A DNA stretch of 64,000 nt from NCBI GenBank assembly GCA_964638155.1, contig CAZWYI010000002.1, positions 1 to 64,000 on the forward strand, written 5' to 3'. The notes under the pieces are model-generated. The model searched no databases. It was not told the DNA's origin and saw nothing but the letters and a program-made list of their open reading frames with translations. The position numbers were made by a program, and so were the translations under genes. The first letter of the stretch is position 1. Each line of letters starts with the position of its first letter. Below, piece by piece: positions 17,559-26,324 of this stretch. This stretch comes from CAYZTD01 sp964638155. GTDB lineage: Archaea > Thermoplasmatota > E2 > DHVEG-1.

Positions 17559-18617
17559 ATGCTTGATAACAGAGAAGAAATTTCTAAAATCGATAAATCA
17601 AATATGCTTGATTCTGTAGAAGAATTTCCAGATCAAATAAAAAAAGCAAAAGATATTATAGAATCAGCAAAATTAGAAAATATTTACAAAGTTGATAACA
17701 TAATTTTTACTGGAATGGGTGGCTCAGCAATTTCTGGTGACATTCTAAAAGCTTATTTTAGAGATAAAATAGATATTCCAATCTATGTAAATAGAAAATA
17801 TGAGCTACCTAAATGGGCACATAAAAATACTCTTGTCATTGCTCAAAGTTATTCAGGAAACACTGAAGAAACACTTTCAGCATTCAAACACGCTTATCAA
17901 AAAAGATGCAAAATAATAGGTCTAACATCAGGTGGAAAACTAGAAGAATACTGTAAAAAAAGAGATGTTCCTTTTATAAAAATTCCAAGTGGATATCAAC
18001 CTAGAGCTGCAACAGGTTATATGATGTTTTCAGCGTTATATGGATTAAAAGATACAGGTATTTTAAGAATAGATATTGATAAGGATATAAATGAAGCAAT
18101 ATCTATAACTGAAGAATTTAGAAATAAAAATAAAAAAGATATTCCTTTTGAAAAAAATTTATCCAAAAAAATTGCAAAACAAATCCTTGGTAAAATACCA
18201 CAAGTGTATGGTTTTAAAGAGTATGTTCCTATTGCAAAAAGATGGTGCACACAGTTTAATGAAAATAGTAAAATAATTTGTAGATATGATGAGGTATCTG
18301 AATGTAACCATAACGATATTGTCGGCTGGTCAATGAATCCTGAAGCTACAGAAAATTTTGTATGTATTATGTTTAGAGATAAAGAAGATGAATCTATCTA
18401 TATATCTAAAAGAATGGATTTTATGAAAAAACTTTTCAAAACAAATGCAAAAGATACAATAGAAATAGAAATACCTCCAAAAAGAAAACTTGCTAAAATG
18501 ATGTATGCAATGTACTTGGGAGATTTTATCAGTTGTTATCTTGCAATTTTAAGAAAAATAGATCCAACACCTGTTAATATAATATCTGAACTAAAAGAGG
18601 AACTTGCAAAAATATAG
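17559..18617 (+). CDS. Bifunctional phosphoglucose/phosphomannose isomerase
   Basis: 352 residues, matching the archaeal Pgi/Pmi family in length. SIS-domain motifs: FTGMGGSAISGDIL, VIAQSYSGNTEETL (phosphosugar-binding SYSGNTEE) and IPSGYQPRAATGYM. A Glu in FNENSK and a His in the ECNHNDIVGW segment match the catalytic residues of this family. It interconverts glucose 6-P, mannose 6-P and fructose 6-P. The start ATG follows GGATGGGAC. It would feed the glucosylglycerate-type enzymes encoded at 52-55 kb and protein glycosylation. Confidence 0.94.
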   Translation: MLDNREEISKIDKSNMLDSVEEFPDQIKKAKDIIESAKLENIYKVDNIIFTGMGGSAISGDILKAYFRDKIDIPIYVNRKYELPKWAHKNTLVIAQSYSGNTEETLSAFKHAYQKRCKIIGLTSGGKLEEYCKKRDVPFIKIPSGYQPRAATGYMMFSALYGLKDTGILRIDIDKDINEAISITEEFRNKNKKDIPFEKNLSKKIAKQILGKIPQVYGFKEYVPIAKRWCTQFNENSKIICRYDEVSECNHNDIVGWSMNPEATENFVCIMFRDKEDESIYISKRMDFMKKLFKTNAKDTIEIEIPPKRKLAKMMYAMYLGDFISCYLAILRKIDPTPVNIISELKEELAKI

Positions 18618-18717
18618 AATTTAAGATCAATAAAGTAAATTTAAATATTTATAATGTATTCAAAAAACAAATACTATTTAAAAAATAAAAATTTGGGATG
18701 CAAGATGGGTTTGCCAT

Positions 18718-20277
18718 ATGTTAAAAGAATCTTCTAAATTTGATAAAGAAAATAAAAATTTCTCTTCTGATCGTGATAGATATAAAACCTTATTTGAGTC
18801 AATAAATGCTGCTGCATTTATTACTTCTCTTGATGGAAAAATAATTGAAGCTAATCTAAAATCTTGTGATTTACTAGGTTATGGCTGGGAAGAACTTAAA
18901 AAAATCTCGTTTAAAGATATTTTTCCAAAGAATGTAAAATGGGATATTTTAATGGAAGAAATCACCTCAAAAGGAGGTATCAACTTTGAAACAAAAAACA
19001 AAAGAAAAGACGGAACAATCTTTCCTGTAGCAATAGATACATCTCTTTTTGTTTTAGAAAAAAAACCAGTGATGCTTGCACTTATCTGGGATATTACGGA
19101 GAGAAAAACGGCAGAGGAAAAATTAAAGGAATCAGAAGAAAAATATCGAAGTATTTTTGAAAATAGTGCTGTAGCAATTATGCTTACTGATAAAAATGAA
19201 AAAATAATTTCTTGGAATAATTACGCCGAAAAAATGCTTGATATGAAAAAGGAAGATTTAGAGTTTAAACCTGTGAAATCCTTGTATCCGGAAGAGGAAT
19301 GGGAAAAAATTCGGTCTCAAGATATAAGAAAGAAAGGTATGCAGCATCATCTTGAGACAAAGATGTATAAAAAAGATGGAAGACTTTTAGATGTTAATAT
19401 ATCAATTAGCGTATTTAAAGATAAAAAAGGAAAAATTACTGGTAGTGTAGGGATAATAAAAGATATATCTGAGCAAAAAAAAGCAGAAATAAAACTAAGA
19501 GAAAGCGAAGAAAAGTACCAAGGTCTTTTTGAATCTACAACTGATGGCATGCTAGTTTTAGATGGTCGAGGTGAAATAAAAGACATAAACAGTAAAGCAA
19601 TTGAAATATTTGGAAAAAACAAAGAAAAAATGATTGGAAATAATTTTTTAAGTATGGGCCTATTGACACCGAAAGGTCTGTCTATTGTTGTAAAACAGTT
19701 CCATGATTTATTATCAAATAATAAATCTACTAGTAGTGAAACAGAAATAATAGATAAGAATAATAAAAATCTAAATGTTGAACTTACTTCTTTTTTCTTA
19801 TCTAAAAAACAAAGTGAATTAGATAACTTTGTTTTAGTTATAAGAGATATAAATGATCGAAAAAAAACAGAGATAAAGCTAGCTAGAGAACACGAACTAC
19901 TTCAAACACTTATGAACAATCTTCCAGATCCAGTATATTTTAAGGATTATGACAATAAATTTGTACTGGTAAATAAAGCAATGGCTGCAAATAATGATAC
20001 AAAACCTGAAGAGATGATAGGTAAAACAGATTTTGATTATTTATCACCTGAAAAGGCTCAAAAAGAATTCAAAGAAGACGAAGAAATAATGAAAACAGGT
20101 AAATTTGTAATTAATGAATCTAGAAAAATATTTTCTGAAAATGATGTTGAGTCATGGGTAAGTATAACTAAGATACCTCGTTTTGATCAAGAAGGAGATA
20201 TAATTGGTATGATGAGTATAAAAAGAGATATTACATATTGGAAAAAACTTGAGAAATTAAAAAAAGATGAAATATAA
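18718..20277 (+). CDS. Four-PAS sensor protein without kinase domain
   Basis: 519 residues containing four PAS/PAC units at about 20-135, 140-255, 260-380 and 390-512. Each begins with RYKTLFES, KYRSIFENS, KYQGLFEST or ELLQTLMNNLPDPVYF and ends with a PAC signature such as VMLALIWDITERK. Coiled-coil linkers (KTAEEKLKESEEKY) join them. No H-box or HATPase domain follows: the stop comes right after KRDITYWKKLEKLKKDEI, and the next gene is on the opposite strand. It is therefore a soluble PAS-only signalling protein, perhaps acting through partner kinases encoded elsewhere, or a truncated histidine kinase. Confidence 0.88.
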   Translation: MLKESSKFDKENKNFSSDRDRYKTLFESINAAAFITSLDGKIIEANLKSCDLLGYGWEELKKISFKDIFPKNVKWDILMEEITSKGGINFETKNKRKDGTIFPVAIDTSLFVLEKKPVMLALIWDITERKTAEEKLKESEEKYRSIFENSAVAIMLTDKNEKIISWNNYAEKMLDMKKEDLEFKPVKSLYPEEEWEKIRSQDIRKKGMQHHLETKMYKKDGRLLDVNISISVFKDKKGKITGSVGIIKDISEQKKAEIKLRESEEKYQGLFESTTDGMLVLDGRGEIKDINSKAIEIFGKNKEKMIGNNFLSMGLLTPKGLSIVVKQFHDLLSNNKSTSSETEIIDKNNKNLNVELTSFFLSKKQSELDNFVLVIRDINDRKKTEIKLAREHELLQTLMNNLPDPVYFKDYDNKFVLVNKAMAANNDTKPEEMIGKTDFDYLSPEKAQKEFKEDEEIMKTGKFVINESRKIFSENDVESWVSITKIPRFDQEGDIIGMMSIKRDITYWKKLEKLKKDEI

Positions 20278-20288
20278 TTTTTTTATAA

Positions 20289-20765
20289 TTACATGATTAA
20301 CTGTGAAATAAATACCCCTGTGTAATGAGCAAGTATGATTACAATTGTTCCAATGGCGATATGTTCTAAGACTACTTTTATTCTGTTATCTTCATTATTT
20401 TTAGCAATTCTATAGCTAAATATGCTTAATAGAGAAAATCCCCATATAATACAAACCCAAATAGCATATTTTAATTGTAACATTACAACGGGAATAACAA
20501 AAGAAAGGGCAATAATAAATTTACATATAAATGTTGAAAATGTTGATTCCCAAATTTCTTTATTAGTGTGTTTTCTTTCAGATTCTTCAGAAATATGAAT
20601 TCCCATAGCATCTGATAAGGAATCAGCAATTGCGATAGTTAAAATTCCACCTAAAACTGCTATTTTTTCATTTGTCCCAGAGCTTAGACCTACCAATAAA
20701 CCAAGAGTTGTAATAATACCTGATGTTAGACCAAAACTAAAACCTACTTCTAAAGATCGTTTCAT
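20289..20765 (-). CDS. VIT1/CCC1-like membrane transporter
   Basis: 158 residues with about five hydrophobic helices. The N-terminal motif SFGLTSGIITTLGLLVGLSSG and the DSLSDAMGIHISEESE segment correspond to the metal-interaction region of the VIT1/CCC1 (DUF125) family of Fe2+/Mn2+ transporters. Compared with full members (about 230 residues) it is short and lacks the extended cytoplasmic metal-binding domain, so the substrate is uncertain. It is convergent with the PAS gene, 11 nt away. Confidence 0.72.
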   Translation of the reverse strand: MKRSLEVGFSFGLTSGIITTLGLLVGLSSGTNEKIAVLGGILTIAIADSLSDAMGIHISEESERKHTNKEIWESTFSTFICKFIIALSFVIPVVMLQLKYAIWVCIIWGFSLLSIFSYRIAKNNEDNRIKVVLEHIAIGTIVIILAHYTGVFISQLIM

Positions 20766-20904
20766 ATTTATCTTCTAATATTACTCTAATAATAAAGAAA
20801 CACTATTAAATATTTTTAAAAATAAAGTTTTGATATGTATATTTTTTTATTATTCAATTAATAATAACGTCATGTAAATGTTAGGAGAATGATTTTGACG
20901 CGCA

Positions 20905-20921
20905 TTTACTAGTAAAAAATA
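20905..20921. repeat. TTTACTAGTAAA palindromic repeat, copy 1
   Basis: TTTACTAGTAAAAAATA shares 17 identical bases with copy 2 (21571-21587). The first 12 bases are a perfect palindrome. It is upstream of the toxin-antitoxin pair. Confidence 0.6.
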
Positions 20922-21011
20922 GATTTCCTATCTTTTAATCATTTTTCGTAAATTATTATTTATAGTTTAACAATTTTTAAAAGTACAGCCGATGATTTTA
21001 AATATATGTGT

Positions 21012-21033
21012 TACTATAGTAATACTATGGTAA
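21012..21033. promoter_or_regulatory. Tandem operator of RHH antitoxin gene
   Basis: Two abutting 11-bp direct repeats, TACTATAGTAA and TACTATGGTAA; the first contains the perfect palindrome TTACTATAGTAA. They end 4 bp before the TTG start of the ribbon-helix-helix gene. Tandem short half-sites in the promoter are the usual autoregulatory operator of RHH antitoxins. Confidence 0.6.
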
Positions 21034-21037
21034 TATA

Positions 21038-21277
21038 TTGACATCTGTTAATGTGAAGATATCGAAAGGCATGGAAGCAAAGATAAAAAATTTTCTTAAG
21101 AATCATCCTTATTATATGAACAAAAGTGAGATGATACGTGATGCTATTAGACATCTAATAGAATCAGAAAATAGACTGTCTACAGATACTCTAAAAGTAA
21201 TAGATGAGGGGATAAAACAGGTAGAAAGTGGAAAAGGTAAAACATTAGAAGAATTGGAAAAGGAATTAAATGAATGA
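21038..21277 (+). CDS. Ribbon-helix-helix antitoxin (ParD/CopG-like)
   Basis: 79 residues from TTG 21038. An N-terminal RHH DNA-binding fold (TSVNVKISKGMEAKIKNFLKNHPYYMNKSEMIRDAIRHLIESE) is followed by an acidic helical tail (GKGKTLEELEKELNE) that would wrap the toxin. It overlaps the downstream RelE-type gene by 8 nt. As dimers, such proteins neutralise the toxin and repress the shared promoter; the tandem repeat at 21012-21033 is the likely binding site. The toxin partner is interrupted by a stop, so this antitoxin may be an orphan or in decay. Confidence 0.85.
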   Translation: MTSVNVKISKGMEAKIKNFLKNHPYYMNKSEMIRDAIRHLIESENRLSTDTLKVIDEGIKQVESGKGKTLEELEKELNE

Positions 21278-21527
21278 AATTTTATTCACAGATTCAGTTT
21301 CTAATCAATTTAAAAATTTAGAGAAAAACATTCAAGAAAGAATACTTTCACGACTTAAAAAAATGAGAAACTTACCTGATCACTATCTAAAATCTCTGAA
21401 ATGATATCCATATTTTAGCCTAAGAAGTGGTGATTATAGAGCTATTCTAGATTGGAGAAAAAACAAGAACCAAATTTGGGTAGTTGCAGTAGGTCATAGA
21501 AGAAATATTTATGAAAAAGATTTTTAA
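21270..21527 (+). pseudogene. RelE/ParE-type toxin with premature TGA
   Basis: The reading frame from ATG 21270 gives 44 codons ending YLKSLK, then TGA (21402-21404), then an open stretch of 40 codons YPYFSLRSGDYRAILDWRKN to VGHRRNIYEKDF. In RelE/ParE relatives the position between LKSLK and YPYFSLR is Gly (KSLKGYPYFSLRVGDYRAI), so a single GGA-to-TGA change explains the stop. The C-terminal half holds the active-site-type residues RSGDYRA and HRRNIY. TGA ends other genes here (for example 2548-2550), so readthrough by a changed code is unlikely. The toxin is probably inactive. Confidence 0.88.
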
Positions 21528-21562
21528 CAAATCTTATAATATTTGCTGAGATTTTTGAAAAT

Positions 21563-21587
21563 AAACATAATTTACTAGTAAAAAATA
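21563..21587. repeat. TTTACTAGTAAA palindromic repeat, copy 2
   Basis: It shares AAACATAATTTACTAGTAAA (21563-21582, 20 bp) with copy 3 at 24631-24650, and TTTACTAGTAAAAAATA (21571-21587) with copy 1. It lies between the decayed toxin and the subtilase gene, so the copies bracket two accessory cassettes. Confidence 0.65.
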
Positions 21588-21719
21588 ATTTTTTCCCTAA
21601 ATATATTATTTTGAGAGTATATGAGAAAAAATTGAAAATATAATCTTTTATTCCTGACAATAATTGTTAAATAAATTATTTATACAAATAAATTAAAGTA
21701 ATAAATAAGGAAAATAATA

Positions 21720-24605
21720 ATGAGGAATATAATACAGAAAACAATAGTGATGATTCTAATCATTTTTTTAATACTTGTGAGTTTGAACATATCTAAAAGT
21801 AAAGAAAGTACAATATTGAGAAAAAATACAATTACAGAAAAAAATTTTGATATTGACATCAATCAAAATAAAAAAATAGCCCCTATTGGTCAAGAATATA
21901 TTTCTGGAGAGTTAATTGTAAAAATAAAATCTGATTTACCTATTGAAGATACTTCATCTTTTAATGGGCAGAGAAAATTAGGTATTTTTACATTAGATAT
22001 ATTGAATAGCAAAAATAATGTATTGTCTATTGAGAATGTTTTTAAGAATAAAGAAAATCAAATATCTATTTCAAAAGAATTTGATAATATCTATAAATTC
22101 ACTTTTCAAAAAAATATGAATATTTTTTCAATCGCCAAAAAATATGAAAAAAATCCAAATATAATATATGCTGAACCTAACTATATTCATCACTTTTGTA
22201 ATGTTCCAAATGATCCATATTTTAGTCAACAGTGGTCTTTAAATCAATTAAGTGACCATGATATTGATGGATCTGAAGCATGGGATATTGAAACAGGTAG
22301 ATCTAATGTTACAATAGCAATTATTGATATGGGTGTAGATTATAATCATCCAGATTTAAAGAATAATATATGGGTTAATGAAAATGAAATACCCAATAAT
22401 GGTATAGATGATGACGAAAATGGATTTATTGATGATGTCAATGGTTGGGATTTTTATACAAATACAAATAATCCAATCGATTTAGGTGGTCATGGGACAT
22501 TATGTGCAGGTATTGCATCTTCAGTTACAAATAACAACATAGGTATAGCAGGTGTTAGTTGGAACTCTAAAATTATGCCTTTAAAAGTTCACTCTTTACC
22601 TATAAGTACTATCGAACAGGAAGCAAGAGCAATTATTTATGCAGCTGATAACGGTGCAGATATAATTAGCATGAGCTTTGGTGGATTTTATGATTCAAAG
22701 GTTTTGCGGGATGCTGTAAATTATGCTTATTCTAAAGGTGTTTTTCTAGTAGCTGCTGCAGGAAATAACAATCATAACAATAAATTTTATCCAGCAGCCT
22801 TTGACAATGTTTTTTCGGTTGCTGCTACAGATGAAAATGATAAAAAAGCAGATTTTTCGAATTACGGTTCGTGGATAGATGTTGCAGCACCAGGAGTAAA
22901 TATACTATCACTAAGAGCAAACAATACTAGCTTGGGTAATATTATAGATGATAAATATACATTTGTCAATGGCACTAGTTTTGCAGGCCCACATGTTGCA
23001 GGTTTAGTAGCATTACTTTTATCAAAAAATAATAGCTTAAATCAAAATATGATTAAAACTATGCTCTGTAATACTGCTGATAAAATTAATACTGATAAGT
23101 ACATTGGTACAGGTAGAATAAATGCTTACAAAGCATTATCAAGCGATCCAGTTGAAGCAGTTTTAAAATCATTTTCAGATGGTTCTGATGTGAAGGGAGT
23201 AATACCAATCATAGGTTCAGCTTCTGGAAAAAATTTTCAGGCATACAAGGTTGAATATGGCAGAGGAAAAAATCCTAATAATTACATAGAATTAAATTTT
23301 TCAACTAATAAAGTTCATAATGATGTTTTAGCGTATTTAAATACAACTATCCTTGATGATGGATATTTTACAATTAAATTAAATGTATCATGTAACTACA
23401 CTAATTATGAAGATTCAACGTATATTGTTGTTAATAATAAATACAACCGATTTACAGTAGATAATGATGGATTAGAAGCAAATTATAGCTCTATTCAAGA
23501 TGCATTAGATGATGCTGGAAATAATGACGAAATTTTTGTTTATTCTGGGGAATATAACGAATCAATTAAAATATGCAGATCGGTAAATGTAATTGGAGAA
23601 AATAAATCTAGCACGATCATTAGGCTAAAAGGTTATCCTAAATATTATTTTTTACCTTTAGTAAATATTAAAGCAGATAATGTAACAATCAATGGATTTA
23701 CTATTATGGATTCAGGTTATGGGATTGTAACTTATTCATTTGCAGATCATTGTAAAATTTTTAACAACATATTTGAAGAGAATTTTATAGATATAGCGAT
23801 CCAATCATCTTGTTGTCAAATATCTAATAATAAAATGACTAATGAAATCATATTATTTTATGCTTTTAACAATTCTATATGGAATAATTCTTTATATAAT
23901 GGAATTAATATTTCGATGTCAAATAATAATATTATTCACGATAATAAAATTTCTGAAGGGTCAAAAGGAATCGAAATATGTCTTTCAAATAATAATAAAA
24001 TCTATAATAACTCTATTTTTGATAATGTGTGTGGAATAAAAATATTTGAAAACTCTAATAACAATGTGATTTATCATAACGAGTTCATAAATAATTCAGA
24101 GAATGCAAATGATTGTTCTGTCAATTCTTGGGATAATGGATATCCTTCTGGTGGAAACTACTGGGATGATTATACTGGAATAGATGGTGATAATGATGGC
24201 ATTGGTGATGCTCCATATAACATTCCAGGTGGGAATAACAAAGATTTATATCCATTGATCAGCTTGGAGATTGATTTAAATCCTCCATCAATTAGTATAA
24301 TGAAACCAGAAAAGGCATTTTATCTATTTAATATGAAAATCAGAAATTATATGATTCGTAAACCTTTGATTGTTGGAAAAATAAATATTACAGCAAATGC
24401 AATAGATAAAGAATCGAAAATAAATAGAGTTGAATTTTATATTGATAAGGATTTAAAATATACTGATTGCAGTTATCCTTACAATTATTTATGGAAAAGA
24501 GATAAAATAAGATTTTTCAAACATAAACATGACGTTAAAGTTATAGCATATGATACTGCAGGAAACAATGAAAGCAAGGAAATTAAGGTTTGGAAATTTT
24601 TATAA
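21720..24605 (+). CDS. Secreted subtilisin-like serine protease with beta-helix domain
   Basis: 961 residues. Signal peptide at 1-28 (IIQKTIVMILIIFLILVSLNIS) and an inhibitor-like propeptide to about 160 (YISGELIVKIKS...NIIYAEPNYIHH). The S8 domain spans about 165-470, with Asp203 in IAIIDMGVDYNHPD, His258 in GGHGTLCAGI, oxyanion Asn in AAAGNNNHNN and Ser420 in NGTSFAGPHVAG. A short beta module follows, then a right-handed parallel beta-helix of the NosD/CASH type (YSSIQDALDDAGNNDEIFVYSGEYNESI, about 585-830) and a C-terminal Ig-like module. There is no membrane anchor. It should degrade extracellular protein. The gene is flanked by 20-bp direct repeats. Confidence 0.94.
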   Translation: MRNIIQKTIVMILIIFLILVSLNISKSKESTILRKNTITEKNFDIDINQNKKIAPIGQEYISGELIVKIKSDLPIEDTSSFNGQRKLGIFTLDILNSKNNVLSIENVFKNKENQISISKEFDNIYKFTFQKNMNIFSIAKKYEKNPNIIYAEPNYIHHFCNVPNDPYFSQQWSLNQLSDHDIDGSEAWDIETGRSNVTIAIIDMGVDYNHPDLKNNIWVNENEIPNNGIDDDENGFIDDVNGWDFYTNTNNPIDLGGHGTLCAGIASSVTNNNIGIAGVSWNSKIMPLKVHSLPISTIEQEARAIIYAADNGADIISMSFGGFYDSKVLRDAVNYAYSKGVFLVAAAGNNNHNNKFYPAAFDNVFSVAATDENDKKADFSNYGSWIDVAAPGVNILSLRANNTSLGNIIDDKYTFVNGTSFAGPHVAGLVALLLSKNNSLNQNMIKTMLCNTADKINTDKYIGTGRINAYKALSSDPVEAVLKSFSDGSDVKGVIPIIGSASGKNFQAYKVEYGRGKNPNNYIELNFSTNKVHNDVLAYLNTTILDDGYFTIKLNVSCNYTNYEDSTYIVVNNKYNRFTVDNDGLEANYSSIQDALDDAGNNDEIFVYSGEYNESIKICRSVNVIGENKSSTIIRLKGYPKYYFLPLVNIKADNVTINGFTIMDSGYGIVTYSFADHCKIFNNIFEENFIDIAIQSSCCQISNNKMTNEIILFYAFNNSIWNNSLYNGINISMSNNNIIHDNKISEGSKGIEICLSNNNKIYNNSIFDNVCGIKIFENSNNNVIYHNEFINNSENANDCSVNSWDNGYPSGGNYWDDYTGIDGDNDGIGDAPYNIPGGNNKDLYPLISLEIDLNPPSISIMKPEKAFYLFNMKIRNYMIRKPLIVGKINITANAIDKESKINRVEFYIDKDLKYTDCSYPYNYLWKRDKIRFFKHKHDVKVIAYDTAGNNESKEIKVWKFL

Positions 24606-24630
24606 AATTTTTACTTGTACTTTGATTTTC

Positions 24631-24650
24631 AAACATAATTTACTAGTAAA
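24631..24650. repeat. TTTACTAGTAAA palindromic repeat, copy 3
   Basis: AAACATAATTTACTAGTAAA is identical over 20 bp to 21563-21582, 3,068 bp away, with only the subtilase gene between. It starts 26 bp after the subtilase stop codon and 63 bp before the tRNA-Ser gene. Confidence 0.65.
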
Positions 24651-24712
24651 TTGAAGTGAGGAAAACATTTTACAAAAAACTCTTTTTTTCTCCTCTAAAA
24701 TTGGTAAAATTA

Positions 24713-24797
24713 CGCGAGGAGGGAGATTTGAACTCCCGAGGTCGTAAGACCAAAGGATTAGCAATCCTTCGCCGTGGCCAGGCTGGGCCATCCTCGC
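24713..24797 (-). tRNA. tRNA-Ser (GCT)
   Basis: A type II tRNA on the minus strand. Acceptor stem GCGAGGA/TCCTCGC with discriminator G; anticodon stem-loop AAGGA-TTGCTAA-TCCTT gives anticodon GCT (codons AGC/AGU); a long variable arm (GGTCTTACGACC) identifies the serine class; T-loop TTCAAAT. CCA is not encoded. It is about 110 bp upstream of rfcL. Confidence 0.95.
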
Positions 24798-24905
24798 AAA
24801 ATAGTTTTTTTTGAATTTATGGAATAAACAAATCTGATAAAAATGTTATGCAAAAGAAATCAAAACAAATATTAAAATATTACCCCTTGTTTATAATATT
24901 TACTT

Positions 24906-26324
24906 ATGCTAGACTGGACAGAGAGATATAGACCAAACACTTTAGATAAAATCATCGGTAATGATAAAGCAGTTATCGAACTCCGTAAATGGGCAGCCGA
25001 TTGGAATAAAGGAAAACCCAAACATAAAGCAGTTATTCTATCTGGAAAAGCAGGGATTGGAAAAACAAGTTGTGCGATAGCTCTTGCTAAAGACTTTGGG
25101 TGGACTATAATAGAATTAAACACATCAGATGCAAGAAATGCAAAAAAAATAAAATCAGTAGCAACAACAGGTGCGGTAAATGAAACATTTTCTGATGATG
25201 GCTCATTTATATCTTCAAATAAAGGCGGTCGAAAACTAATAATTCTAGATGAAGCAGATAATCTATATGAAAGAATTAAAAATAGTTCTAGTTCAGATAA
25301 TGATCTAAGCGACAGAGGCGGAAAAAAAGCAATAGTAGATACAGTAAAAATCACAAATCAACCAATGATACTAATTGTAAACGATTACTATGGCCTTATA
25401 AAAGGCAGTGGAGAAAGTTTAAAAAAATACTGTAAACTAATAAAGTTTTACAATCCATATTCTAACTTAATTTTCAATCTTTTAAAAAAAATATGTTTAA
25501 AAGAAGGAATAAATGTTGACCTAAATGTCCTAAAAAACATTTCAGATAGATGCAAAGGGGATGTAAGATCAGCGATAAATGATTTACAATCAATATGTAT
25601 GAATAAAAAACAAATTGATTCTACTGCTCTTTCAGTATTGGGATATAGAGACCGGGAGAAAGATATTTTTTCTTCACTTAGGGAAATTTTTAAAACCAAA
25701 AATGTAAAAGAAATAAGAGAGAACTTAATGAATTTGGATTTAGATCCAAAACTATTGATGCTTTGGATAAATGAAAATCTTCCAAAGGAATACATTGATA
25801 AAAAAGATTTAGCAAATGGATATGATATGCTATCAAAAGCAGATATGTTTTTTGGTAGAACCTTTAAAAATCAAAACTATAAACTCTGGTCTTATGCCTG
25901 CGACTTGATGAATGGTGGAGTTGCGACAGCAAAATCACATAACTATCCAAACAATCGATACAATTTTCCAACATATCTTCGCAGAAGAAAAGGCAATAAA
26001 AACAAATCTGACTTAAGAAAAACAATAGTAAAAAAAATAAGTAAAAACTGTCATAACTCGGGTTATAAAACAAAAGATCAGTTTTTTAACTATTTTATTC
26101 ATATGTTTAGAAATAATACGTATTTTGCAATAAATATGAAAGATAAGTTTGATTTCACTGAACCAGAAATTAAGTATCTTTTAGGAAAAAGTCATATGTA
26201 TAAATTAAAAGAAATACAGAATTTTTCAAAAGATGAAAAAATAAAACCAATAGAAGAAAATATAGAACAAAAAAAAGATAAAAAAGAAAATAAAGAAATT
26301 CAGCAGAATTTATTTGATTTCTGA
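24906..26324 (+). CDS. rfcL: Replication factor C large subunit
   Basis: 472 residues. AAA+ clamp loader subunit: N-terminal WTERYRPNTLDKIIGN, Walker A GKAGIGKT near 46-53, Walker B LIILDEAD, then sensor and lid regions (RCKGDVRSAINDLQSIC) and a collar domain. The last residues QQNLFDF are a perfect PCNA-interacting (PIP) box after a Lys/Glu-rich linker. It loads the PCNA sliding clamp together with the small subunit, which is not in this window. The 3' end overlaps the convergent membrane-protein gene by 15 nt. Confidence 0.96.
   Translation: MLDWTERYRPNTLDKIIGNDKAVIELRKWAADWNKGKPKHKAVILSGKAGIGKTSCAIALAKDFGWTIIELNTSDARNAKKIKSVATTGAVNETFSDDGSFISSNKGGRKLIILDEADNLYERIKNSSSSDNDLSDRGGKKAIVDTVKITNQPMILIVNDYYGLIKGSGESLKKYCKLIKFYNPYSNLIFNLLKKICLKEGINVDLNVLKNISDRCKGDVRSAINDLQSICMNKKQIDSTALSVLGYRDREKDIFSSLREIFKTKNVKEIRENLMNLDLDPKLLMLWINENLPKEYIDKKDLANGYDMLSKADMFFGRTFKNQNYKLWSYACDLMNGGVATAKSHNYPNNRYNFPTYLRRRKGNKNKSDLRKTIVKKISKNCHNSGYKTKDQFFNYFIHMFRNNTYFAINMKDKFDFTEPEIKYLLGKSHMYKLKEIQNFSKDEKIKPIEENIEQKKDKKENKEIQQNLFDF

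Noticed and set aside
21402..21404. TGA read as selenocysteine or as a sense codon
   Set aside because: The position is Gly in relatives, no SECIS-like hairpin follows, and TGA ends other genes in the window.
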